Of a stretch of 64,000 nt of DNA, positions 35,985 through 48,680 are shown piece by piece. This DNA is from Byssothecium circinans (taxonomy: Eukaryota; Ascomycota; Dothideomycetes; Pleosporales; Massarinaceae). The DNA is taken from contig ML977060.1 in the NCBI GenBank assembly GCA_010015675.1, forward strand, positions 1-64,000. Reading direction: 5' to 3'. How positions within the stretch are numbered: position 1 is the first letter of the stretch; each line of letters opens with the position of its first letter. The position numbers and the translations under genes are program-made. Under the pieces are notes generated by a model. That model searched no databases, had not been told where the DNA came from, and was given only the letters and a program-made list of their open reading frames with translations.

Positions 35985-38900
35985 TTGATGTTCACTGCAT
36001 ACATTCTTCATCAGCATTTACACGCGGTCTTGGAAATTCTAGAGGGGAGCGGGGTGGTGGGCGTTTTGTATAGCATCTGGGCGTAGCCAGGTAATCACCC
36101 CTTTATCATATAGTCCATTCACCTTCCATAATTCACTTTCAGAATTCACTTCCCCGTTACATAGAAATTAGCGTGTTGAATATGAGATGCAAAATGGAAC
36201 TTGTAACATTGTGTCCTTCGCAGCACTTAAGCTCGGGGTGCAATGGATCATGTGCGTGTACGGACCTTGATTGGCTAGTGTGATGCGGGAGCGGAAGCAG
36301 GCGGCAAGACTGCGCACTGGCACCGACACCTCAAACGCTGCTTCTCTTCCTTATCTCTCAGTCTCTTCGACTGAAAGTCTGGAACCAACGTGCTCTTTAC
36401 CTCTAACAAAATCTCTTTTCCAGAAAACCTTCCCGTGTATTTTTGGCGACACATGGTAATGCCACACAAATGCGCTCTCCTCCGCGGCCCCAGACCACCA
36501 GATGACCAATTGCAATGGAACGCAGCTCAACGTCTCCAAAGCTTGACCATGCCATCATGCAAGCCGGAGACCGCCGAAGACTCCTCCTCCAATTCTTCAC
36601 CACGTAGGACACGGCAAGTGCAAAGATAGTACCTGTGCGACGATTCGCCCTGTCAGAGCATTCGAAGCGAGAACCCCAAGCAGTCCTTGGTCGCAGCGGG
36701 AAGCGAAAAGTTCCGATAGCCAGGTCAGGGGATGGATCCAGTCATATCCAAGGAGCTCCTATGGAGAGACGTTCGAAGCAATGTTAGACGGACAAAGGAA
36801 AGAAGGCCGCCGATACGTGGACGGGAAACGCCCACATCGCACAACAGTATGACAGACCGGGGCTAACCTCAGCCATCACATTTACATCCCCCATGTGACG
36901 ACACAACTTCGGTACCGCCGTCCCTCTGCCGGTCCCGCATGCGATGGACGAGGATAGAGCCCGGCATGTTTATATACGCCAAACGAACCCAATTGCTGCC
37001 TGCGGGAGATGACGTCTTTCTGCATACTGAACGTTTCAAAGCAGTGCGGATGGCTGCGTGAAGCCTCTACAGAAGCCGTGACCACCGTGCTCTGCGCCCA
37101 CATGACAAGAGGCGGGCAGCACCCCTTTCAGTGCCTTCTGTCATACCTTACTTCTGGCATCACTTTGAAACGGCTTTCCATGGCACCTAAAAGAGTCGCG
37201 GTCGACGAGATGGGCTAGACTTTGATCTCAAACGATCACTTGTACATGGACAGTCCTACTTCCATTTGCATTCCGGATTCCTGCTACACAAAAAGTGGAG
37301 CTTCCTTTTTTAGTGAGCCATCACAGGTCACTCATCTAGTATAGGCTTTAGACAGACGTAACGCGTCAGTCCACCTCGAAGCATGCCGGCGAAATTTAGC
37401 AGAGTCGGAATGTGCCCTAGTCGCTGCATAACCGTTGCAGGGCACCCGGAAATTTTATTGACAGGTTCCAGAGTACCTATCGACCTAGTGTTGCTTCCAA
37501 GCGACGGGTGGTGGAGGCTCTGCGGCGCCACGTATGAACGTTGGGCTCTTCCAGGAAGCTGGGACAAACTTGGAGACAATCTCGAACAACGTAATCCGTC
37601 ACGGCTTGCCCTGCGAGGTGACAAATGGAGTGCAGCTGCATGCATCTATCCGCATGTCCTATTTCAAGCCTCGTACAGAGGGCGGTTGCGTTGCAAGAAC
37701 TTCCCTGTCCGTGTCACGTCACTAATATACTGCAGGTTAATCTGATGTCAAACTGAGATGCATCTCATCGAGCATTGGCGAGATGGTGGGGGCGCGGGCA
37801 ATGGCTGGGATGGGACGAGCAGGCGAGAAAGTGACAGGTCCTCGAGAGCCATGTTACCAAGCACTCTGCCACCTCAGTCTATGAGCTGGCTCAAAGGCGC
37901 CATGTTGAAGATTGGACAAGTCTCTTGTCCTCAGCCTTACTGCAAGGGGAGACGCAGTCAGTTGTCTTTGGCTCTGCGGCAGACTTCTCCCCGCTGTCGC
38001 TAGCGGCCAAGTGCAGATGGTGGCGTCCAGTTATCGGGGAAGTACTACACTGACGTCTCGGAGAGGCATGGTCACGAACGCTCCGGCAGCGGGTAGCGTG
38101 CACAACTGATGTGACCTCGCACCGTCTCCATGTATTTGCAGCAGGGCCAAGTATGGATGGACGTACACGAATGGTGCAGCTCCCCTCTGCGCTGTGATAT
38201 TAAAACAGCACCTCTCCCATGGCGGCGAGGGCAGCTTGAGTACACGCAGTGGTCTTTCCCAATCGCAAGGCCGACATTCATATTGAAACAGCTCTTCCGC
38301 AGTATTACTTAGACGACGCCATCCATCTGTACCGAACCATTGATAACCCGCTTCTCCTCGTCGCTGTCGTTGTTGCTGTTGCTGCTGCCGTCGCCGTCGC
38401 CGTTGCTATTTATATCGGTATCTGTTGCTATTACTCAAGAAGGCATTTTACGGAAGGTGAGTTTCTCTCGCATTGCCTGATGCCAGCGTCGTGGGTGTTT
38501 GCGAGGCAGGCGATACCACCGACTTGCACGCTTGTATGTTGACGACGACGACGACTGTTCCTTCCCTCCTCACGATGGCGGGCAGCAGCACGCCTCGTCA
38601 GACTTTTCTCTTCGTCTCCCGTCTCTTCTCTTCTCTTCTTCTCTCCTACACCACACACTTCTTTCTCACCAATACGCTTCAGTGGCCACATTCTTTGTAG
38701 CTTTTCACAGGTCGGTCCTTTGCACCCTCCCCTACTGCATCTCCTCACCATCACCATCGCCGTCAGAGTGCTGACCTGGGTCCTCAGCTTTGGAGTCACT
38801 TCCCCCGCACATTGCAAAAAGTTTGACATTTACGACTCGGTGAGTGCCCTCTCCGGCCGCTCTCTCATTGGCTGCGCTGCTCGTTTGGCTGTTGCTGTGG

Positions 38901-39083
38901 CCGCTCCGCTCCTGCCTGCCTCCCTTTCACTCGACCTCACGGCATGGTCCGAGCACTCTCCGCCCGCCCCAGCCCTCTTCGCCTCGCACCTTGCCCCAGC
39001 AGGCCTCACTCTCACCTTCATCGTTCACGGCGCTAGTCATCGTTCGCGATGGGCCCTCTGGCCGCCAAGCGACTCTCCCCGAG
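35985..39083. other. Long intergenic region, no gene seen
   Basis: About 3.1 kb between the P450 reductase stop and the core promoter of the RNA-binding protein gene. Open frames are all short, without supported starts. A pyrimidine-rich run from about 38560 to 38690 and several GTGAGT-type donors (for example near 38458 and 38840) could belong to untranslated exons or a non-coding RNA, but I cannot demonstrate a transcript. Confidence 0.5.
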
Positions 39084-39091
39084 TATAAATA
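39084..39091 (+). promoter_or_regulatory. TATA box of the RNA-binding protein gene
   Basis: The octamer TATAAATA lies 241 bp upstream of the ATG at 39325. A CT-rich stretch of about 200 bp separates the two, typical of a fungal core promoter followed by a pyrimidine-rich leader. Confidence 0.5.
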
Positions 39092-39324
39092 CTAAGCCCC
39101 ACACAGAGCACCGCCTTTTTACTACATCTCAATCCGACCTTCTGCGTCCCGCTCGCCAGAGATCTTCGCCGCGTCAGCTCCTCTGTGTTGCCGTCTTCGA
39201 TCGCACGCTCTTGGTCGACTCCGGCTCTCTCGCTCCTTCTGACTCTCGCAGCCTTCCAGCTCTCTAGTCCTCACCTCCCGTCAGCCTCTCCAACCTGCTC
39301 TCTGCGCCTTTGCGTACCTGAGCA

Positions 39325-41195
39325 ATGGCGGCCAACACTCGCAACAACTATCCCACCTCTGCGCCCAACTATAAGGCCCAGAACATGCTCGGTCACTACA
39401 CGCAGGCTGGTCAGGGCCATGGCCATGGCACGACTCCGTACCTCCCTCGAGGTCTGCCGCTGTCCCCCCAGTCCGGTGATAACGGCATGCAGAGTCTGAC
39501 GAGCAATATGGCAGCTATGAGCGTCCACGGTGCCTACGGCTCTTCCATGGCTTCCAAGCCGAATGCCTCCATGATGTCGGCCAACTCCTCCGAGTACGGC
39601 GGCATGCCTCTCGCTCAAGGACAGGGCCTCTGGGTTCCCAATGTCTACGGCGTTGTCCACGGTGCCAACCAGCAGCAGCCCGCCATGGGTCACTCGCCGG
39701 GCATGTACAACCACACGGGCGCGTATATGCCGCAGTACCCTCAGTACAACCAGGGTATGGTCGACAACAGCCCAATGGCTCCTGGATGGACTTCGCGCGT
39801 CTCCTCGGGTGATATGCCGCCGTCCTTGATGACCCCTCGCCGCGATTCCATCTCCTCCAACGAGAACGACGTCCCCGGAACGCCCTATGGGAGCAGTGGC
39901 ATGTACCGCTATGCCTCCACTGCCATCATGGATCGCTCCCCCAATGGCGTGTACACGAGCAGTGCGACCCCGTCGCCCTCCCAGTTGAACCAATACCAGC
40001 TCATGCATTCGATGCAGAAGCAGCAGCCGTTGCCCCAGATCTCTCAACACATCCACCAGCTGCTCGTCAAGGAACCGCCGATTCCGCGTGCCATTCCTGC
40101 TCCGAGCTCTCCGCTGAAGCCTTTGGACCGCAGCCTTGAGAACAAGACGGGTGAGACCAATGTCTACATCCGCGGTCTGCTCCCAGAGACTACCGACGAG
40201 ATGCTCCGCATGTGGGGGGAGCGCTTTGGTGACATTCAGAGCTCCAAGTCCATCATCGACGTGAAGTCGAACCAGTGCAAAGGGTAAGTGTGCATATACA
40301 TTTTTTCATGATGACCTCGCTGACCAGACTAGCTTCGGGTTCATCAAGTACCACAACTTTGAAGATGCCGAGGACTGCATCCGTGGCTTTCACTACCTTG
40401 GTTATGAGGTTAGCTTCGCTCGGGAATCGTTCTATTCGAAGCTCAAGAAGTTTGCCGACGAGGGCAACACCAACCTCTACGTGTCCAACATCCCCAAAAA
40501 CATGAATGAGCATGTGAGTCCACCTCTGCTCCCCTCACCGTGGCTCGATATTGACCTAGCTTAGGAACTTGGCGCCATTTTTGCTCCCCACAAGGTCTGC
40601 TCCAGCAAGATCCTCCGTGACAGCTCTGGAAACGGTCGTGGTGTTGGCTTCGCTCGGTGAGCTGCGCCCGTCTTCATGCTATTGTATATCGCTGACATTC
40701 GCTAGCTTCGAGACCCGCGACATCTGCGAGGAGGTCATCAAGACCTTCAACAACACTCCCGTCGCTAAGTCTGGCGGAGAGGAACACCTCATCCAGATTC
40801 GCTACTCCGATACCCACGAGCAGAAGATGCTGAAGCAGCAGACAGCCGCTGGCAGGGTCTTCCGGGCTGCCGAGTACGAGGTTGGCGTTGCGCAGGCGAG
40901 GGCCTACGGTGATGTCTCTCCGGATCACCAGGCTGCGACGAACGAGTTTGAGCTGTTCCTTCAAGGCCAGGCCAATCAGGCGCCATATATGCCTTCGTCT
41001 GCTCGCTTCCGCCCGCCTTTCGCCCCAACCGTTCCTTCGACCTTAGGCATGTCTCGCTCGGCGATGCATTCGATCGCTTACAATTCCGGCATGAAGATTG
41101 AGGACGGTGCGTCCGAGCCGGGTGCTGAGATCAAGACGACTCCTGCTACTCCGATCAAGGAGGAGGCATCTGGCTCACCCACTCGCGATGAGTAA
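39325..41195 (+). CDS. Two-RRM RNA-binding protein, RBMS/MSSP-like
   Basis: Predicted single-stranded RNA (or DNA) binding protein of 573 residues in four exons: 39325-40283, 40333-40513, 40565-40656 and 40706-41195. The first ~260 residues are a disordered Gly/Met/Ser/Gln-rich region. Tandem RRMs follow. RRM1 starts TNVYIRGLLPETTDE and includes CKGFGFIKY across an intron. RRM2 starts TNLYVSNIPKNMNE and includes ILRDSSGNGRGVGFARFE. Both RNP-1 and RNP-2 motifs are recognisable in each. The two short introns inside RRM2 fall at phase-consistent points. The pair of RRMs and the spacing resemble animal RBMS/MSSP and related fungal proteins that act on mRNA; the precise fungal ortholog is not clear to me. 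The C-terminus is Glu/Thr/Ala-rich. Confidence 0.88.
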
Positions 41196-42582
41196 AGGCC
41201 AACGCGCCGCGATCTCCACTCGTCGACGCCTATTCTTCACGATCGTTTTGTCGACATGCTCTCGAACCGCATTTTGGACCCTACCAATATTGACAACATC
41301 CCAACCGGACAATTGATTGGCGTCGCATGATGCAGTTCACGATCGCTTCTTATTTTATAATTCTGGACTACGGCATATCGACGACTGCTGTCATTCCTTC
41401 CGTTTTGGCGCCCCCATATATACGTTTGCACTGGCTCCAACGCTCTGCTGCACCGACCCTCGGGCAATTCATCTCTTTTCTTTCTTTCTATCACAAATAC
41501 CAAGTCGCACTCAAAGTGCTTCCCATAGTACGAGGGTATATATTTAATCTGGTGGTGCCGTTATCTAGGCGGTTAGTTCGACACAGTTATCATCGCTGAT
41601 GGACAGTTCAAAGAGGCGTTTGGCCAAAAGCATGGGAGGTCATATCGTAGCTTCTACGCCGCAGAGTATGATAAATCTTTCGGTCTCGCACTTCCTGTTT
41701 CACCTGTCTCCAATTTGTGATGTGTGACTGTTGTCGCGTTGAGGCGAGCAGGCAAGCTCACGGGACACCAGCTGTATTCGAGGTCACACGACCGAAGCGA
41801 GAACTTCGCTGCAACCTCTTAACCTCAGCCCTTCCTGACGAACTAAATCAGCATCCCATGACTCGGCTCAAAAGCCAACCTACTCGTAGCGCATTCACAA
41901 GTGTTTTGGATGCCTTGCTGCGCTTCGCACATGTTCCTTTTACCTACCGGCTATGTGGGACATGAGGTAGGCAGCGTGTGTGAAGGGAGGCTGAGCAGGT
42001 GCATGCCACACGCCCACTTGGATGTGGTCAGCCAGCCTTTTATTTCGTGATGATGACAAGGGGTTTTAGATGCTGATGCTGATGGCGATGACGATGAGGG
42101 AGTCATTAGGCGGCAGTCAGCCTCTTGTGGCAAGAGGGCATGTATGTGTGTGAAATGGGGGGTAAATATATACAAAGGCTTTGCCGCGTGCACTTTCATG
42201 GCTTGCACTGTAACTTTTTTGTTTTTGTTTTTCATTTTCGATTTTCGATTTCTGAAGGCATTCTAGGGACATATCTGATTTGATAAAGAGTTTACGTTGG
42301 TTGGTTAAGGATTTGGATTTGAATTCAGGATACAGGATATAAGACGGACGGACTGGTCTTACTGCGTGTCGCTACAGGACGCAACACTACACTGCACTGC
42401 GCGACGAGACACCACACGACGGTACATTTTCCACGCTGAGGAGCTTGAGGTTCGACGAAGAACTCCCCCCTCGTCCTCCTCCTCCTGTACCAAAACACAA
42501 AACCGTTCAAACCAACCCAAGACCAAGCGCCTCAAACACCAACAGTCTCCCACAAAACCACGCAGAAACCAAACCCAAAAAA
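41196..42582. other. Intergenic region
   Basis: This stretch holds the 3' flank of the RNA-binding protein gene and the promoter of the first MPY-WGW family gene. It is AT-richer than coding DNA. No supported gene; the last 130 bp before 42583 are C- and A-rich, typical of a fungal leader. Confidence 0.5.
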
Positions 42583-43305
42583 ATGATGTATTACATCCAC
42601 ATCCCCGCCCACGCCCACACGCCCTTCACCACGCCCTCAGCGAGCATCGCGGCGGATTTTAAGACGTGGGGGTACAGAGTCGATGCACTCGCCTCTCCTT
42701 CACTCTCCCCAGGCGCCACTACCACCAGCACCACCACCAGCTCCTCCTCCTCCTCTACCGGTCTATTGCTCAAATCACCATCGCCATCACCACCATCCAC
42801 GCCGCAGCATAAAGGTTCCCAGCGCATGGCAGACGAACTCATGGACCTCTGGAACACGGAGTGGCTGCGTCGGTTCTGCGTCTCGCGCGCTCTAGGGACG
42901 GAGAGTTTGTTCGATGGACATGTTTTATCTCCTTCTCCTTCGCCATCACCATCACCATCACCGTTACTATCCTGTGTGGAAGACCGGCATCGCCGCCAAT
43001 CCGATTTCAGTTCCACGTACGCGGATAACCGAAGGAGAGAAAATAGCAGGGAGATGGAGAGGCAGAGAGAGAGGAGAGAGGGGCGCAGAGGTAGCGTGTC
43101 GGTTTGGGATCTTGTGGGGTGGGGGGACTGGGGGTTTGGATGGGGGCTTGGGGTAGTGGGGGTGATGGGGTTGGCTGGGTTTGGGGCGGGGGACGTGGTG
43201 GGGATGGAGAGAGGGGGGGATGGGGAGGATGAGGAGGTGGATGTGGAAGTGGAAGAGTTGCCCAGGTATGAGAGGGGGGAGGGGCCGCCGCCTTATTATG
43301 AGTGA
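42583..43305 (+). CDS. MPY-WGW family protein A (unknown function)
   Basis: Single-exon frame of 240 residues with the start at an A-rich ATG context. It starts MMYYIHIPAHAHTPF and continues ADFKTWGYRV, matching the N-terminal signature of the other family members in this window. Beyond the signature the protein differs: a Ser/Thr/Pro region with SP repeats, a segment of basic residues (MERQRERREGRRG), then a Trp/Gly-rich hydrophobic stretch (WDLVGWGDWGFGWGLG) that may enter a membrane. It ends with an acidic run and PPPYYE, which contains a PPxY motif. The gene is C-rich at the 5' end and G-rich at the 3' end of the coding strand. I do not recognise any domain. The name is mine, from the sequence signature. 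Confidence 0.6.
   Translation: MMYYIHIPAHAHTPFTTPSASIAADFKTWGYRVDALASPSLSPGATTTSTTTSSSSSSTGLLLKSPSPSPPSTPQHKGSQRMADELMDLWNTEWLRRFCVSRALGTESLFDGHVLSPSPSPSPSPSPLLSCVEDRHRRQSDFSSTYADNRRRENSREMERQRERREGRRGSVSVWDLVGWGDWGFGWGLGVVGVMGLAGFGAGDVVGMERGGDGEDEEVDVEVEELPRYERGEGPPPYYE
42931..42962. repeat. Short in-frame Ser-Pro microsatellite
   Basis: A run of near-identical hexanucleotide units (variants of tctcct and tcacca) encodes alternating Ser-Pro inside family protein A. Such runs change length easily, so this part of the protein probably varies between strains. Confidence 0.7.
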
Positions 43306-43728
43306 GTGGGCTGAGGGGGGAATGTACGGGGGAAATGACGAGTAGAGGGTAGTGGGAGAGTATGGAAGCGGATTCGTTGATGCTAAGACGAATGCTTGTC
43401 AGGGGAGGGGAGAGGTTGGAATATAAGGAAGGACATCAAAGTCAGGACGAAGAACGCTTGGAGGAATATAGGTAGCATGCGGCGAGGGCTTGACACAAGC
43501 ACAGGCACAGCGAAGGAACGAGTACGAATACACTTATTGATACTTCATTTCGTCCATCCTCTGATGCATCTATATATACAACGATATAGCCTCTGCCGCT
43601 GCTGTCGCGGTGTCTCGGGTCTGGGATCGTAAAGTCTATTAGATGAATGCTTGCTACCGACGGGGACGTAGTGTCTCGCAGAAGCCGAATGCCTCAGTTA
43701 GTTGGAACGCTACGTTCAGTCTTCCCAT
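43306..43728. other. Convergent intergenic region
   Basis: The 3' ends of family gene A (+) and Rpn1 (-) meet across 423 bp. No gene is supported. A short AT-rich stretch (ctatatatac) at about 43570 may belong to 3' processing signals. Confidence 0.5.
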
Positions 43729-46635
43729 TCAGGGTTCTGTGATCTGGTCAGCAATATTCTGTAGGACGAGGAAATGGATAGCTTACCTTTCGCAGAATCA
43801 CGACTCCCTCCAGCACATTACTCAAGCTCAGGTACTTCTCGTCCTCCAGCTCTGCCCTCTCGCCATGCGACAGTAGCACGGGTGTGCTCTGTGTTTGCCA
43901 TCCGGTGATCGTCTTTGGTCGACCTGCCTGGCCCACAATGTCCACTGCTTGACCCACACGGACATTAACGGTGAGGGGCTTCAGGTCCTCATCAAGCGTG
44001 ATGAGGAAGCGAGGTTGGACGGCCGTAGCCATGAAGTAGAGCAGGTAGTGTGCGTCGCCAACGATGAACTGCTTGGCGTCGATGAGCGACACAAGGACAG
44101 TGAGCAGACCAGCCGCAGCGACTCGCGAAAGGACCTGTCGATCGGTGTGGTAGGGGTTGGCGGAGAGCGTGCCCTTGCCCATGTGCAAAAGACCTTGAGC
44201 TATGCGCACCATAAAGAGCGCATTTTGATCGCGGTGATAGTAGCTCGCAAGTTGCCGGAGCAGTTGTGCGAGACGGGCGTTGTTTGTACCTGCGCCGGCA
44301 AGCCCCATGGCAAAGATGGCGTTGATGGCAACATCATTGTCATTGTCGTGTGAGTACCGTGAGAGGGTGTCGTAAACCTTCATCTGTGGGTTACTGGGGC
44401 TGATGAGGGCCATCGCCAGGGGCACGGCTTTCCGGATGTTGGCCTCTCCATAATGCATCAGGTGGCCGAACGTTCGTAGAATCATGTCTTGGCCAACATC
44501 CTCGCCCATGGCGACTAGTGACAGACCGATGACAGCATATGACTGAAGCAGCTCATCGCCCTTCTTCTCCTCGTTCTCCTCCTCAATGTGCTCGTTGCAA
44601 ATGTGGAGAAGTTGCTGAATCTTCAGCACGTTTCCGCTGCCAGCCCAAGCGCACACCTCGGCTAGAACAGACGTAGGCTTAGACATGGGGTGGTCAAACG
44701 CCTTCAGCGTCTCCAAGATGACGTCAACCTCTTCTTGCTGACCAAAGAAGATGAGACCAAGACCGAGAGCCATGAAACGAGTCCACTTGTCCTTGAGCTG
44801 AGACGTTCGGTCCTCGTCCAAAAGAGTGTGCATTAGTGCATCGGCGATCTCGCCATGTGATGAGCCAACGAAGATCAGACCGAGCGAGAGGGCCGCCATG
44901 GCGGAGAGCTGCATGTCGAGGTTTGTGTCGGTAACGATGGGGAGAAGGGTTTCGAGGAGCTCCTCCTTGTTGGAGCCAGCATACGCCAGGCCGAGACCCA
45001 TGATGGAGCTTATGCGGACATTGAGGTTCTTGTGCGAAAGGTTGTCCTCGTCGCCGAGCAGAGCCATTGCAGGATCTGACTCCATCCGCACACCGGAGTT
45101 GAAGATACCCGTAGCCAGCATAGCACCGGCTTTGACCATGTCGTCGTCGACGTTGGTGTAAGGATCGATCTTGTCAAGACCCATCTCGACGTCCCACAAC
45201 ATGAGCATACCGAGGGAAGCGGCCGTAGAGAGCATGCCTTCGTCCTTGGTCTTCCACACCCAGCTGTTCTTGCTATCCTGGCTGAGCATGAGCTTGTCAT
45301 TCCCAAAACCGGCGTTGGCAAAAGCGTTGACAAAGGCTGCGGCAAGATTGTGACGTGCGGAGTCAGTGTTAGTGAGGTTTGCCGTCCTGGTGCTCTCCAA
45401 ATGAGTCTTGTAGATGTCATCAGGCGTCTTCGGATCCAACACGTTCAGTTCCTTGCCCAAAGCCATGAAGTAGTCGGATAGGCGGCTGTTGCTCAGGCAC
45501 TCTTGCAGCTCCGAGTCTTCATCTTCTGAGACATCGAACCAAATCCGCTGACGGGCGATGAGGAATGCCATCTGTCTCCGTATCGCCTTGTCATCGGTCG
45601 AATTGAATGTGTCCTCGATCAGCTCCCGGTTGTTCAACCTTATCGCAAGCACTATAGCCTGGGTGTATTGTTTGTATTTGCAGTAGATGCTGTATGCGGC
45701 TCGCAGGAAGTTCTCGTTATCGGGTACTGTGAGCAGCGGTACGGTCCCGACCATGTACAGACACACCCTCGAGTAGGTGTTTTCGTCCACAAACTTCTCG
45801 ATCTGATCGATCATCTCTAACTCGGACAGAATATCCACGGCATCAGCCTCGGCGTAGTGCTTGAGAAAGAATGGCACGAGTGTCAGCGCAAGATCGGTGA
45901 TGTCATCAGTTCCGTTATCATCGTTGAGCCGCTTTTGGTATTCCCTCCCAATCTCGAGGGCGAGATGGCGCATGTATTCGTGGCCCCACGAGCCGAGATC
46001 TGTGGAGGGAGCTTGCAAACGGTATTTGAGGCAGTCAAGGCGGTCTTCGTCTGAGTACGTCATTCCGAGGACGGAGAGCATGTCCGCAAATGATTTCTGC
46101 AGTAGTTAGCACACATTCTTCATACCGATGCTGACTTCATATACTTTGTTGTCGCCCGCAGGCCACGATTCGTACGTCTTCTCGAAGTTCTCGTAGTGCG
46201 GTCGCAGGAACTTGAGCGGCTTCGGCACAGCCGTCATGGAGCTCGTCGACGTCTTGATGAACTCCTTGATCTTATCGAGGGCGGGGTGGTAGAGGTCCTT
46301 ATCGGCGCCCTATAAATTGAATCAGTATATGCAGACTGGTGGCACACGATGTGCGGATGGACAGGCAGCCTACCAATATCCGCTCTGCCAGCATGTCTAG
46401 ATCGTTCTTGAGCTGCTGGTCCTCTTCGCTGAGCTCCTCTGCAGATGCATTAGCTTTCACTGCCATAAATGCTGTGACAGCGTTCGAGCATACCGGCCTC
46501 TGGTGCGCCCTTCTTGCCGTCTATGGGCTTTCCATCCTTGTCTTTCTGCACCTCCTTCTTCTCGGCATCGCCATTTACCGCCTTTCCCTTGCCCTTGTCG
46601 GCCGCTGTCGGCTTCTTCTCGTCCTCCTTCGCCAT
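43729..46635 (-). CDS. 26S proteasome regulatory subunit Rpn1
   Basis: Non-ATPase subunit of the proteasome base that docks ubiquitin-like shuttle receptors and ubiquitin chains. The model has 903 residues in five exons: 46635-46494, 46438-46374, 46309-46145, 46096-43787 and 43758-43729. The N-terminus is Lys/Glu/Asp-rich (MAKEDEKKP). The conserved SEEDQQLKNDLDMLAERIL follows, then KPLKFLRPHYE and LSVLGMTYSDE. The large exon contains the proteasome/cyclosome (PC) repeats, seen as recurring Gly-Leu/Ala-rich helix pairs such as SIMGLGLAYAGSN and SLGLIFVGSSHGE. The last coding exon is only ten codons. The 903-residue length is normal. It shares a 351-bp promoter gap with Rio2. Confidence 0.95.
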
Positions 46636-46986
46636 GCTGATTACGAATAGTAGCTAGGCGGGCGGCGAAGTGTGCTTGGTGGAATAGAGCGGGCAGGCCG
46701 GTATGGATGTTTATGCTGATGATGCGAGACCGAATGAGTATTACGGGAGAGGTAGAAGAGCGGCAAGTATCGCGGGCGGGGCAGAGTTGATTGGGGTGGA
46801 TGGGTTGTCGTCGCTGCTCTGGAGTCTGCGAGCTCTGTTCCAGCACGTCGTCCGCCAAGATGCCACTAGCGCGTCGATCAGCAACCGCGAGCTCAGACTT
46901 TTGGGACGTCCAAAATTATTTCCCCACGACGCTATCCCTGCACTTCTCTCACCACAGCACCTGAACAGCTTCAAGTAATTGTCAAT
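46636..46986. promoter_or_regulatory. Bidirectional promoter between Rpn1 and Rio2
   Basis: The two ATG codons face away from each other at 351 bp. The shared position suggests one control region for a proteasome subunit and a ribosome-maturation kinase. No clear TATA box or proteasome-associated control element was recognised by eye. Confidence 0.5.
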
Positions 46987-48351
46987 ATGAAGCTGAACGT
47001 CAAGAACATCCGCTATCTGGGTGCGGACGACTGGCGGGTTCTGACTGCGGTATGCGCCTCGCTTTTGCATTTCGCCATGGTGAAGGACTAACGCTGATGG
47101 AGCCGTGCGCAGACAGAAATGGGCAGTCGAAACCATGAAATTGTCCCGACGCCCTTGATATCGCAAATTGCAGCCCTCCGTTCAGGGAATGGCGTCCACA
47201 AATGCATCTCGAACCTCGCGAAAATCGGTCTCATCGCCAAAGTCAAGAATGCCAAATACGACGGCTATCGCCTCACCTACGGCGGCCTCGACTACCTTGC
47301 GCTTCACACCCACACAAAGTCCTCGACCGTCTTTTCCGTGGGAAACCAGATTGGCGTAGGAAAAGAGTCGGACATCTTTGTGTGTGCTTCCGAGACGGGC
47401 AGGCAGCAGGTTCTCAAGATACATCGCCTTGGCCGCATCTCCTTCCGCACCGTAAAATCGAACCGCGACTATCTGCGCAACCGCTCTTCTGCATCATGGA
47501 TGTACATGTCGCGTCTCGCTGCGATGAAGGAGTTCGAGTTCATGAAGGCCCTTCGCCGTGAAGGGTTTCCAGTACCAGAGCCACTTGGTCAGAACCGACA
47601 CACCGTCATCATGAGCCTCATCGATGCCTTTCCTTTGCGCCAGATCTCCGCTGTCAGTGATCCGGCATCACTATACGGCGAGCTGTTGTCACTCATCGTC
47701 CGACTAGCCCAATTCGGCCTCATCCACGGTGACTTCAATGAGTTCAATATCCTAGTTGAAGAGAAGCCTGAAGGCGATGACAAAGTCACACTGATTCCCA
47801 CAATCATCGACTTTCCTCAAATGGTGTCCATCTCACACGCAAATGCCGAGTATTACTTCGACCGCGATGTGGCCTGCATCAAGCGTTTCTTTGACCGGAG
47901 GTTCGGCTTCACGAGCGATGAGCCTGGCCCGTTCTTCAAGGAGTCGACGAAGAATATGGTGAAGAGGCTTGATGTTGAAGTCGAAGCAAGCGGCTTCAGC
48001 AAGAAGATGGCGAAAGAACTCGCTACCTACATGAAAGAGCACGGTGTAGATGGTGATGCCGGCGAGATTGACCGAGACGATGAAGAGGACGTTGATGAAG
48101 AGCAGGAGGTCGAGGAGCAACAATTTCAAGAGAAAAATGATGTAGAGGGAGAAGAACAGAAGGAAGATCTACCGAGCTCGGAGCAGCCACCAAGTGAAAC
48201 TGCTGTCACCCCCGCAGCGCTCGCTTCACAGATGACCATACTCGATATCCGCGACAACGACCCGCTCCCCGACCTCAGCGAGTGCAAGCCTATTCCTCAG
48301 CCACAAATCTCTACAAAGGCTGCCAAAGCCAAAGCCGGTTGGGCGCTGTAG
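46987..48351 (+). CDS. RIO2 atypical protein kinase
   Basis: Predicted kinase/ATPase of late 40S ribosome maturation, acting in the cytoplasm on pre-40S particles. It has 433 residues in two exons (46987-47049 and 47113-48351). It starts MKLNVKNIRYLGADDWRVL and contains a winged-helix N-terminus specific to RIO2. The ATP-binding loop is GVGKESDIF and the ATP-binding lysine is in VLKIHRLG. The catalytic loop is HGDFNEFNIL and the metal-binding Asp is in IIDFPQM. After the kinase domain comes a long acidic Glu/Asp-rich tail ending KAAKAKAGWAL. Motif order and length fit RIO2 rather than RIO1. Confidence 0.95.
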
Positions 48352-48680
48352 GGTTACTTTTCCTTCGTCTCTCATCTTCTGCGATACCCAAAATTTTCGA
48401 GCACTTTTACGCTTGCCAATAGTCAGCATAACATTTCACGATGAACCATGAATTCAAGCCTCAGTCACTCAAATTGTCTTTGTATGCAATCTCCGCTTCG
48501 ATCTTGAATCCTTTCTGCCACCAATTTTCATATCACGTCCACGACTGCACCACTCACTCACGCTATAGTTATGATTGCTCTAGCATACATATTGCTCCGC
48601 ATCGGCATTTATACATTCTAACCACACACTCTACCACAAGCCCAAAGCTCCTATAATTTTGCGTGTCTAACAACGATAAA
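48352..48680. other. Intergenic region
   Basis: These 329 bp hold the Rio2 3' flank and the promoter of family gene B. A TATA-like sequence (tttatac) occurs about 70 bp upstream of the family B ATG. No gene is seen. Confidence 0.5.

Noticed and set aside
39271..40056. Long His/Gly-rich open frame antisense to the RNA-binding protein gene
   Set aside because: It is a reverse reading of a low-complexity, codon-biased exon. Its composition is explained by the Gly/Met/Ser-rich sense protein.
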